A stretch of 42,117 nt of DNA, taken from Pelargonium cotyledonis (lineage: Eukaryota > Streptophyta > Magnoliopsida > Geraniales > Geraniaceae). Both the position numbers and the translations under genes were made by a program. Of this stretch, positions 12,501 to 21,999 are shown one piece after another. The notes under the pieces are model-generated. The model was not told where the DNA came from. It ran no database searches and was given only the letters and a program-made list of their open reading frames with translations. Every line of letters starts with the position of its first letter. Within the stretch, counting starts at the first letter, position 1. Location: NCBI GenBank assembly GCA_036897625.1, contig JAYMTA010000096.1, forward strand, positions 1 to 42,117, given 5' to 3'.

Positions 12501-13309
12501 CGCAGAGGCGCTGAGCCCCAGCTGCCTTTCCCTCTTGAATCATCTTCGAATATATATTCCTGAGGTAATTACACTCCATATACTTTCATGTCTTGTGATC
12601 TGATCAACCGTTAAAGGAAGATTGATGCATTATCTGACTTCTTATGGGCACAGTTGTTCCCAGATCTTAAAAAGATAGTATTCTTGGACGATGACATTGT
12701 AGTACAACAAGACATTTCATCTTTGTGGGAACTGGATCTCAATGAGAAAATCATTGGCGGAGTTGTTGACTCGTGGTGTGGAGACAATTGTTGCCCTGGA
12801 AGAAAATATAAGGACTACTTGAACTTCTCCCATCCAACCATATCATCCAACTTTGACGAGGAGCGCTGTGCTTGGCTTTACGGGATGAATGTATTCGATC
12901 TTGAAGCTTGGAGAAGGAGCAACATCACAGCTTCTTATCATCATTGGCTCAAACTAGTAAGTACAATCTTCACTTGACTTGATGAATTGGTAATGCATCA
13001 TATTAACATAATTTTGTTTTGCAGAACCACGATTCTGGGTTTGCATTATGGCATCCAGGAGCTCTTCCACTGGCCTTGATTGCTTTCAAGGGTCAAGTGC
13101 ATCCTATTGATCCATACTGGCATGTGACCGGGTTAGGCCATCGGTCCCCAGAAGTTCCCAGAGAAGTAATGAACTCTGCTGCAGTAATACACTTCAGTGG
13201 CCCAGCAAAGCCATGGCTTGAGATTGGTTTTCCCGAGGCACGAAGCTTGTGGAGTCGACATGTAAATTTGTCAAACAAGTTTATTAGGAGATGTAGAGTA
13301 CTGGGTTGA
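9040..13309 (+). CDS. GAUT15: GAUT15-like galacturonosyltransferase (GT8)
   Basis: Golgi type II membrane glycosyltransferase of the GAUT family, expected to add galacturonic acid from UDP-GalA to homogalacturonan-type pectin. Six coding exons: 9040-9247, 9405-9448, 10867-11019, 11986-12564, 12654-12956, 13025-13309. All splice sites are GT-AG, frames join, and the product is 523 residues. A short cytosolic tail with a Pro/Gly-rich stretch and basic residues precedes one membrane anchor (about 37-60). The GT8 domain follows, with the metal-binding Asp triplet FLDDDIV (340-342), conserved [13 protein letters not shown] just before it, and the C-terminal [13 protein letters not shown] block (485-497). 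The N-terminus [13 protein letters not shown] and the pattern FAFKTKAM match GAUT15 as I recall it, better than GAUT12-14. The start is set by that match. Intron 2 is 1.4 kb and includes a 33-T tract. The acceptor at 10866 (ATAAAG|AGG) is weak in pyrimidines and is the least certain boundary. The biochemical role of GAUT15 itself is less established than that of GAUT1. Confidence 0.93.
9482..9514. repeat. 33-base poly-T tract in GAUT15 intron 2
   Basis: A run of 33 T immediately after the exon 2 donor region. It may be a simple expansion, or the A-tail of an old retroposed sequence on the other strand. I find no recognisable retroposon body next to it. Confidence 0.8.
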
Positions 13310-13998
13310 CGGGGACAAAGTTCTCGCTCCCTCGCACATTCATTCCGGGACTTTACCAGAAACATTACACAGTGTGAGACCAGAGGGAAGAAGATAATTA
13401 GTGCCTTCAGTCTCTTCTCACACTTAGCTCCACAGAAAGTCATATTGGTATAAGTTCATGTTCATAATAGAAAATAGTTGAAGGTGTTATCAAATATATA
13501 TATATATACAGAATAGAGTCAGGTTCTCTAACCCTTCAAGAGGGATATTTTGCAAGAGATAATTACTATATATATATATATATAGCTCTTTGACATTATT
13601 GTATATCACTTAGATAATTTGATATATCTATGTTTTTTATTTTGCACATGAGCTCTGTTTCTTCAGCTTCTATTATGTTGAGGTATGATAGAAGTAGCAT
13701 TTCCATGGATTTTCAGTTGTTTTCAAGGCAATTTGTGTTTACTTACAGGTTGGTCAGAGCTCAAAGAAATGTACAATATGTGTGTACATGAAATTACAAA
13801 GCATCATTAGAATTTAGAAAATTTGAAATCAACAAGACACAATACAACACAAGATATATATAATTTTGGAGAATATAAAAAACTTGCACAAAATGTGCTA
13901 ATTATCACAGTATTTGGGAGCAACATACAAGATAAATGAATGTGCAATAATATATAGGAGTTAAATAGACTCAAGAGAGAATTGAAGTTCTAAGGAAC
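13310..13998. other. Convergent 3' region between GAUT15 and the MADS-box gene
   Basis: This holds the 3' untranslated region of GAUT15 (to an unknown point, perhaps near 13650) and probably the distal 3' end of the MADS-box transcript from the other strand. Two (TA)n microsatellites lie near 13494-13508 and 13567-13585. No other gene is seen. Confidence 0.55.
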
Positions 13999-14118
13999 AA
14001 TAAAACCTGGTTCTTGCTATTTATATAGAGCTATAAATTTCAGGTCTTGACAGATAACAGAGAATACAAACCCAGCAATAAAACAACAGCACCAGCCTTG
14101 CTTTAACCTAGAATGTCA

Positions 14119-14845
14119 TCAACTGCACAAATCAAGAAAAAGAAACAGAAAAATATGATTAGTATGCCTCTAAATATGGTTGAAATACTACAAGAGAATC
14201 AACAATAAGTCAATTTTCAAGCAATGTCAAATGAATATTTAGCCTAGAATCGTTTGCTTGTATTTATTATCGTCTTTCGTTTCATAAAATTTAATGTTGT
14301 TGACTTGTCGTACTTTTTCTCACTACTTTTATGTGATAACTTCATTATACATTACCCGTTTGCTACACTATAAAAGTAACAATGTCAAAGGATTTTTTCT
14401 CGTAATCCGTGTTTTTTTTTTTTTTTTTTAAAGTCTATACAAACTCTTTCTCAAATAATCTCATTCCGAGTCGTATCATTTTAAATTTACAGTACAAATC
14501 TACCTAATCATTATCATATCAATAATATAGACAGAGATGAAGAGTAAGAAGTCTCAATCAAGCTGTTAATAGTTGAGACTTGGTCAATACCCAAAATAAA
14601 TGGATCAAGTGGACGTCCTGCATTTACAAATTCATCGGAGCGAACATGTACAGATGTTAATTCACGATGTGGCATCGTCTCATTAGCATAATTCTCTCTC
14701 TCTCTCCATGTGTTTAGTTTATCTTCAAAACTTGAAGCAACTATGCTAATGTGTACTGATATGCACTTATATATATATATATATATTAAGTGTTGTTGTA
14801 TGTATTGAAGAAGAAGATGGTGTAGGAAAAGGTAGGTAGCTTACA
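14119..14845 (-). other. Alternative spliced end of the MADS-box gene (intron 14123-14844)
   Basis: On the - strand the sequence CTTGT|GTAAGC at 14849-14839 contains a strong donor exactly at the last coding codon. An acceptor TTTGTGCAG ends at 14123. Joining gives CTT-GTT-TGA, so the protein still ends LQLV and stops at 14121-14119. Without splicing it reads CTT-GTG-TAA. A last intron splitting the final codon is known, as I recall, from AGAMOUS-lineage genes, so the spliced form is likely the main one. The 3' untranslated region then continues below 14119. Confidence 0.7.
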
Positions 14846-17594
14846 CAAGCTGGAGAGGTGTCTGGTCTTGGCGAACGTAGTGTTGATTAGGTTCAAAAAG
14901 GTTTACAGAGAGGAAGTTCCTGTCATATTGCTGATTTGGATCATAACCTCCTGTTTCCTGCATCATGTTTGTTTGTTGCTCTTGTTGTGCTCTTTCATTT
15001 TCAGCTATCTGCATATATATATATATATATATATATTTGCATCATCAATATATTATACATCAATATCACTATATATCACTGTATATATATGTGTGAATAT
15101 ATATGATTCAGATGCTACCTTTGCTCGCAGATACATGTTATCATTTTGCAGCTGAGTCTCCTGCATATATGTATGCACATATGCGTTTTTATTAGTATTT
15201 CTACAAATTATAGAGACTACTGAAAGGACATGCATGCATATGATATATAGACAAGACAACATGAAAAAGAAGGGAAATCTATGCGTTTTTATTGTTAATC
15301 GGTTTAAGGCAGTGTAGGCTTTCATATGAAAGTGTTGAAAGCAAAAATGTTTGGATGTTTTCGTAGTTAGTACGTACTTACTTTCATTGTTTTAGCACTT
15401 ATAACTGTGTAATTAAGTTTTTGCATCTATACGACATGTAAATGAGTTATTACAAATATATTCTCTACTTGAGAACACTTGCAAAAGTAAGTGCACGAAC
15501 GACACATGTGAACATGGGAAGGTTTGATTGGGAAATCAGCGGTTTTTGACCGTTAAATCCCAGTTATTGCATTTACATTTTTTGTACATATTCACGAGAC
15601 ATTATGTTTCACTTTGGGGCAGAAAAATTCCTTTTTGTGTTAAGATCATAAAGGACAAAAAATCATTTATGTGGATATTGAAGTTAACAAAGTTCTTGAA
15701 ATGTTATATACGAACTTAATACACAAATAACCAATACTGGAAACTAATAAAGTTGTGATTTTTTTTCTTCATTGAAAGTGTTGTATATAGTAACACAGAT
15801 TCATAAAACTACTTATATTTGTTTTTTAAAATGTCATTAGCTAATTTTAGGGTTTTGGTTATAGCCCAAAACTTGAACTTCTGGGTATATGTTGAAGCAT
15901 TAATTTCATAACAGTCCTTAAAGTCCACAAAAGAAAGAGTGATCATTGTAAATGCTACTCATAAACTTAGCCAGAAATTAAATTGTTGATCTTTACATAT
16001 ATAACCTATATGCCATACAAGAAATGTATATAAATGCAGAGAAATGAAACTGAAACAGCTGGAAATCTTACCCTCTTTTGCATATACTCGATTTCGGAAA
16101 ACAACAATTCATTCTGGAAGAATTCAAACACGTTGATTAGTCCAAAAACATCATTTTTTTTACGTTCTTTCGAAGGAAAAGTACTGAAGCAAAATCTGGA
16201 GTTAATAAAGATTACCTTTTTAGACCTAATTCTGCTGATGCCTTTCTCCAACCTTCCTTCAAGGTTCTTGAGTTCCTTAAAGGTCAAAGAGCTAAGAGCC
16301 TCTCCCACAATATGCCTGAAAACAAACATTTGTTCACAAAACTCTCATAACACAACACGTTCTTCACAATTGTAATGTGATCATAAACTATAGACTTACC
16401 TATTGGAGCTCTGAATATCCCGAATTTGTCTCCTTAGCTTGGAGGCTTCTTGCTGGTAATACTGAGATCACATATATACCAAACAACAATCTCAGAAACA
16501 TCATTAAATTAAATGGTATATATGCAACTGATACAAATGTTGTCCTTAATTCTCAAACATATTGATCTAAGGCCTAATTAATTTCCTCGTCGTCTGATTA
16601 GTGGCACAAATTTTTTACCTATCACCAAGTCAAGACACTTTTAATGAAATCATAAGATTTCACTAATACATAAAGAAGTTTTGATATATATGTTCTCAAA
16701 GCTCACTCTATAGTGCTTCTAGACCTTGTATGGCATATATAACAAATTAAGACTGTTTTAGCTAAGCTAATTAAGATGATGGGATGTATAAAGTAAAGAA
16801 CATATGTGCATTTATATATGTGTGTGTGTATATATTGTTCCTTATATAGATGTAGTTGGTTAAGAATCCAAGATATGAAACCTGAGATTCATTTCTATAT
16901 ATCCATAAGAAATATATGTAAGCTTACGTCGATGTGATCATTTTGTTTCGCTGAATATTATACAAATTGGTATACCTGAACATTTGTCTCTGAAGCAGAT
17001 CCTGGGTTTGTGGCATCAGAGCATGCTTTCTTGTACCTGTCTATCGTTGCTCGAACACTGCAACAATTAATGAATGTATTTAGTTACGTAAATCAATGTT
17101 TTAGCATACTTGTTAAACACATTCGTTGAGAATAGTTTAGGATAATAAATTTGTCTAGAGAAACATAAATGTTAATTAATTTGGATTCCTAGATTTTATT
17201 TAAAATGTTATACTTTCTTCCTCTTAGAATTAGTGTCAATGTTTATATTTTGAGAAAAATTAAGGAGAAGTTAGTTAGTGTGATATATTTACTCTCGTAT
17301 CCGTATAAAAATAATGTGTTAATGGATATTAATTAACTTGTTATAAGGATATTATTGATAATTTATACAAAACGTACTTAAAATCGAACAAAAACAAACA
17401 CTCATTTCGGAACAAAAACTTAAGAGAAAAAATAACCAACTTGAGAACACAACAAAAACAACTTGAAAGCATTAACCAACTTGAGCATATTTAAATAAGG
17501 AGTATATACAGTTTGGTGGATGGATCAAACAAATATATTCTTTAAAAGGATCATAAGAACAAGAAGGTATAATCTATGTAAATTATAACTGATG

Positions 17595-17627
<33 letters not shown>

Positions 17628-20600
17628 CATATACATACATATATATATATAATAATTAGATTTTGTTTATATATTATTCAAATTATGGTCTAGATATATA
17701 GCTGCTGATGTATTTCTTATTGCAATCACCATTTTTGCCTTGTTCAATTTATAAAAATACCCAATACCTACAAGAATCAATACATTTAAACATATATTTT
17801 CCATATTATTAGTTTTTGACACCTTATGAAAGCCTACACTGCCTTAAACCGATTAACAAGAAAAAAAAATTGTAATTTGACCAAATCACTAATAAAAAGG
17901 AAACACCTATATGCACACATAAAAATTGCTTACATACATATATATGTTAATATGTGTTCATATTATTATTAATATGTGATAACATTTTCAATGTACCTTC
18001 TCATATATTGAAAGGTAAATGAAAATAATAGAAAAGTATGTCATACTTTTTCATAATCAAGGACAGTTAAGAATTGTGAAAACTAAATAATTTGAACAAA
18101 TGACTTGAAAATGTCTCAGTTAATGTATTTTTATATAAAAAAATATGCATTATTCACTATTAGTCTAAATGAGTGTGCTACAATCTCCAAAATTTGTTGT
18201 AAAAATGACAGATATCAAATCAAAAATAAAATTATTGTTGATACTTATAAATTGTTGGAAATAATAATTACTTTAAGATTTAAAAAAAAAGAATACTGTA
18301 AACAAAGTAAAGAAGAAAAAAAACACATTATATGAAATCTTGTCAACATTACACAATTCAAGAATTGCTCCATTAAATTATTTATACTTCTCTTTTTTAT
18401 GAGATATTTTATCTGTCTCAAAATAGTTAAAGTGAAAATTAATTCAAAACTAATATATAGGATTATATATTAATCCAAGATTGTCATCCCACAAAATAAA
18501 TTCCCTCATTATCCACCAAAATTTTAAATATTTTCAGCTAAAAAAGGTCAATCAAACCCTATTTTTTAACTATAAAAATTAATAATAATGAAAAGAATAT
18601 ATTACTATTAAACAGACAAATCTATCAAAAGAACAAGATAAGGACACAATGTCCACAGTCTACAGTTTGCTGTAACCTTAAACTAGTCGAGAAACTGATT
18701 GGTTGTGTCTGCCACGCTGGCACAATACCCTACAATATCATTGGCTCGAATCTTTGAACCTCATTTTAAATGCCACGTTTCATTTATTCATTATACAATG
18801 TGTATTACCCAATGAGATTATCAAGAACCTTCCTATTGTCCACCTCGATCACCTCAAATATATCCAAAATCTACTTTCTTGATTCAAAAAGTACGATTAA
18901 TTTAATACATGTACTGTAAAGAAAGAACCATGGTTTTTTTAATTAAATAAAATTAAATAATTCCATACTTTATTTGTCCCTGAGAATCACAGATAACCAG
19001 TGTTGCAGGCTATGGCTGCAGAAGCTTCCCATTGGCTCTCTCTCACCTTCTTCTCTCACTTTTTACCTCATATTTTGGACACAAATGTGTGCATATACAT
19101 CACATGAGTATTATCGGTAACGGTACAATGCTTAAAATCAACTGTGTGGAGTATTCGTGTTGAGCATTTTAATATGAACACAATATTTTTATAAATACAA
19201 AACTCGTATGCGGTATATTTAACATGATAGCTAACTGTTTGATATGTTATTATTAGTAATTTACAATTATACCTTTAAGTGAGTATGTCATGTATGTCAC
19301 AACACGACTAATTAATCGTACGTGCGTGTTTTTGAGAAGTAACACAAACACGGCACGATTATTAAACGTGTTGGATTCTCTCATACAAACACGATACAAT
19401 CACAAAATGTGTGAATTCTAACGCGCTAATTTCGTCTCGTGTTCTACGTACTACACAAAGCTAACGAGCATGCAATATATGAATGTGATTTTCAAGACTT
19501 TGTTTCCACAACTATGAAAGTAGAGTACTCTCTCTCTCTCTCTCTCAAGAAATAGTACTTTAGAAATTAAGCTTCAAGTGTTTGTTTCCACAAAAAAGAC
19601 AAAAGATTTCACTTCTTGGCCTCTCTCAAAGGCTAGATTGTGAAAATGAAGTGGAGATAGATCTATCATATCTAAGCACTTCAAGAGCTTCCAAAGAGAT
19701 GCAAGCAGAATTGACAAATTAAAATATAAAATGGCATCTTTATATTTATTTACTTATTATTATTATTATTGTTTGTTTGTTTCTTTCTTTTTGGTTTTCA
19801 CCATTTGAGCTAAATAGAAGAAGAAGAAAAATGAATGCAAAAGAGACAATGAAAAGAGAGCTAAAGGAATCATGACACCACCTTCTTGTCAGGAGTGATC
19901 AAGAACTGAAAATTCATGTCTGACGTGACCATAGATTCTTATGTTTCTGTAACTAATAAACCCTAATCAAGATCGAAAGGGTAAAATAGTAACTCCAAAA
20001 TACCCTATTTTACCCAACAACAAAGTGAGAAACCATTCATTTTTGTGGTATTAGCACAAATAAAAAAAAAAGAAGGAAAAAAAAACCAATTGATTGTTGA
20101 ATCTTGAATTATTCTTGCATTTTCATAAAACCCTAACTGATATGAAATTTTCTTGATTAGCAGGATCTTGATCAAAAGGGTAAAATAGTAACTCCTTGAT
20201 GTATTAGTATAAAAAAAAAAGTATATGATTGTTGGATCTTGATTATTTCTTGCATTATTGATCAAACCCTAACTGATAAGAAAATTTCTTGATTAGCTAG
20301 CTCCTGAGCAAGGGCAAAATAGTACCAAAACCCAAAAAAGAAAGAAACTATTAATATATTTTTAATGCTATTAGTATTAATAATAATAATACTTATATAT
20401 AAAGTTTTGATTGATTGAATCATGAAGACCCATTTCAGTCTTGATCAAGCCCTAATCAGAAAGTTTCATGATTATCTAGCAAAATAACTAGGTTTCCTCT
20501 TTCTTTACTTGTTTGACATCATTAGCAAAAGATTTAGACACCCATTAAGTCCATAAATTAACCTATATATAAACACTTTCTGTGACTTGTTAATTAGTGT

Positions 20601-21346
20601 GAGTGTCTGTGATTGATTGAACAAAGATTTGGGGCTAAAAGTTAACTAAGAAAAAACCCTAATCTTTAACTTCAATTTTGACAGTTCCTGTGCTTGCTTT
20701 CTTGACTGACATGTTTATTAAGGAACCGTCAAACCAAGAAAAAAACTAAAAAAAAGAATAAGCTTTCTTCGTTGATTGACTGATTGATTGAGTGACTGAT
20801 TGATTGATGAGTTGTGTTGAGAGAGAGAGAGAGAGAGAGAGACATAGGAGAAGAAATGAAGAGATTGGGAAATTTCTCAACTCCTGCTGCTAAATCACAC
20901 CATTTCTAGCACCAGATCTGAGTGAAACTTAGCGAATCCTGAAAAATTTGTCGCCAAGAACTCAAATCTTGAATCTTTGTTGTAACCAAGAACTCAAATC
21001 TTGGAACCTCAAGATCATGACGACATATCGATCTTTATGCATATATATATATATACATATATATATGTATGTATGTATAGGTCATGTATAATTTATATGC
21101 ATACCTGTTGTTGGCGTATTCGTAGAGGCGTCCGCGGCTGGAGAAGACGATGAGAGCAACCTCAGCGTCGCAGAGAACGGACAATTCATAGGCTTTCTTG
21201 AGCAAGCCGTTGCGGCGCTTGCAGAAAGTGACTTGCCTGTTAGTGGTGTTCTCAATCCTCTTAATCTCAATCTTGCCTCTACCCATTTTCCTCTGGGAGG
21301 AAGATCCAGCAGCTTCATCAAAAGCTTGATTTGGAAACTCCTGCAT
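14841..21346 (-). CDS. PLE: C-class MADS-box transcription factor, PLENA/SHATTERPROOF lineage
   Basis: Nuclear MIKC MADS-domain factor of the AGAMOUS clade, expected to specify stamens, carpels and fruit in complexes with SEPALLATA proteins. Coding exons (descending): 21346-21105, 17057-16976, 16461-16400, 16315-16216, 16113-16072, 15160-15119, 15008-14841. Sizes 82, 62, 100, 42 and 42 are the canonical MIKC pattern; frames join to 245 residues. The MADS domain [18 protein letters not shown] begins at residue 21, followed by the I region, a K domain ([15 protein letters not shown] to YMQKR) and the C-terminus ending in the AG motif [26 protein letters not shown] and the MQEFPNQ start resemble petunia FBP6 and Antirrhinum PLE more than the euAG branch. 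The start ATG directly follows an acceptor (TTTCTCAG|ATG), the leader intron being 21347-21474. Intron 2 (17058-21104, 4047 bases) is the usual regulatory intron. The last codon can also be reached by splicing; see the alternative end. PLE versus euAG assignment is by eye and needs a tree. Confidence 0.93.
15292..15326 (+). repeat. 35-nt inverted repeat, arm 1 (intron 6 of the MADS-box gene)
   Basis: The 35 bases from TTGTTAATCGGTTTAAGG to TGTAGGCTTTCATA are the exact reverse complement of 17825-17859. This arm lies in the intron between the 16113-16072 and 15160-15119 exons. Confidence 0.9.
17213..17425. mobile_element. Decayed MITE related to the 7283-7534 element
   Basis: Within intron 2 of the MADS-box gene, TTAGTGTCAATG, GAAAAATTAAGG, AGAAGTTAGTTAGTGTG and the end piece CACTCATTTCGGAACAAAAA follow the same order as matching segments of the 7283-7534 MITE (AGTGTCTTG, AAAAATTAAAAA, AGAAGTTAGTGTG, CACTCATTTTGGGACAAAAA). 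The outer terminus is eroded, so the limits are approximate. Confidence 0.6.
17825..17859 (-). repeat. 35-nt inverted repeat, arm 2 (intron 2 of the MADS-box gene)
   Basis: Exact reverse complement of 15292-15326. The flanks diverge beyond a weak continuation (AGGTGTCAAAA against AGTGTTGAAA). The two arms bracket four coding exons. Confidence 0.9.
18698..18814 (-). promoter_or_regulatory. CCAAT / LEAFY-type motif cluster in intron 2
   Basis: On the - strand there is CCAAT(CA) at 18702-18696 and CCAATG at 18744-18739; on the + strand CCAATG at 18809-18814. CCAATG fits the LEAFY core CCANTG. A perfect interrupted palindrome TGCCA-CGC-TGGCA sits at 18710-18722. AGAMOUS second introns have a conserved block with paired CCAAT boxes and LEAFY sites, and the sequence here is less AT-rich than its surroundings. 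Function is inferred by analogy. Confidence 0.5.
19958..20842. promoter_or_regulatory. Telobox and GA-repeat cluster, candidate Polycomb response element
   Basis: Exact AAACCCTAA occurs at 19958-19966, 20128-20136, 20264-20272 and 20654-20662, with a one-base variant at 20447-20455. A (GA)12 tract lies at 20819-20842, and a (CT)9 tract at 19528-19546 precedes the cluster. All lie in intron 2 just downstream of the MADS-domain exon. In Arabidopsis, teloboxes (bound by TRB and AZF1 proteins) and GA repeats (bound by BPC proteins) recruit PRC2. The motifs are seen; the role is inferred. Confidence 0.55.
20127..20490 (+). repeat. Degenerate tandem repeat in intron 2 carrying teloboxes
   Basis: Units begin ACCCTAACTGATA near 20130 and 20266 and CCCTAATCAGAAAG near 20450. 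Each continues with TTTCTTGATTAG or TTTCATGATTAT, then (in two units) a GGGYAAAATAGTA block, and unit ends carry TTGGATCTTGATTATT-like sequence. A partial earlier copy lies at 19956-20000. Unit length varies, about 135 to 185 bases. Copies are diverged. Confidence 0.65.
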
Positions 21347-21474
21347 CTGAGAAACAAGTGACCAAGAACAGACCAAATTGGTGATTCAGAGAATTTATAT
21401 CAACCAAGTTTCAAGGATTGAGACCACAAACCCAAAAAAGCAAAGCAGAGATTATTGTTTCTGTGGTCACTAAC

Positions 21475-21725
21475 CTTGTAAGGAAAAGGAAAATCTAGCT
21501 AGTAAGATCAGAGTAGAGAATCAAGAAATTGGAAGTTCTTGAAAGCTGCTGCTGCTGTTTCTTGAATTGTTCACAAAACACAAAACACAAAACACACACA
21601 GTAGTGATCTATGAGGTAGCTAAAGCTAATGATCCATATAATATAGGCAGTGGTAGTTGATATTTGTATTGGGGGTGTAGTAAATAGTTGCAGCTAGCAA
21701 CAATAGTAGAGTTGCAGAAAATGGA
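21475..21725 (-). other. Noncoding leader exon of the MADS-box gene
   Basis: The donor TTACAAG|GTTAGT ends this exon at 21475; the leader intron 21347-21474 is 128 bases. The upstream limit is set about 30 bases below the TATA box. A tiny upstream ORF (ATG GAT CAT TAG) lies at 21637-21626. A noncoding first exon is usual in AGAMOUS-lineage genes. Confidence 0.65.
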
Positions 21726-21749
21726 AGTGGGTTTGATCTTGCAGATGGG

Positions 21750-21757
21750 TATTTATA
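21750..21757 (-). promoter_or_regulatory. TATA box of the MADS-box gene
   Basis: TATAAATA on the - strand, about 275 bases above the leader-exon donor. It predicts a start near 21720-21725. Confidence 0.6.
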
Positions 21758-21972
21758 GACACAAAAATAGACCCTTCAACAATCACCCAAAAACACTTTT
21801 ATTTCTTTTGTGTTTATGTAAAAATTAATGGGATAAAGAAAAGGGAGATGTTCACTTTCAAGCTCCATTAACCATCCAATTTTCTTCATGGACATGGGAG
21901 TGATAATTAAAAATGGAAAAAATATGAGGAAAAAGAAAAATGAAAGAGGGTCTTTTCTGTTTGAGAAAGTGA

Positions 21973-21982
21973 CCATTAATGG
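21973..21982. promoter_or_regulatory. Perfect CArG box upstream of the MADS-box gene
   Basis: CCATTAATGG fits the MADS-domain binding consensus CC(A/T)6GG exactly and is fully palindromic. It lies about 220 bases upstream of the TATA box, so auto- or cross-regulation by MADS proteins is plausible. It also contains TTAATGG, a WUSCHEL-type core. Confidence 0.55.
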
Positions 21983-21999
21983 GATTGAATAGGACTTGG

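Noticed and set aside
21347..21376. MADS-box protein starting at an upstream ATG (21376)
   Set aside because: A splice acceptor directly precedes the ATG at 21346, so the extra ten codons are in the leader intron.
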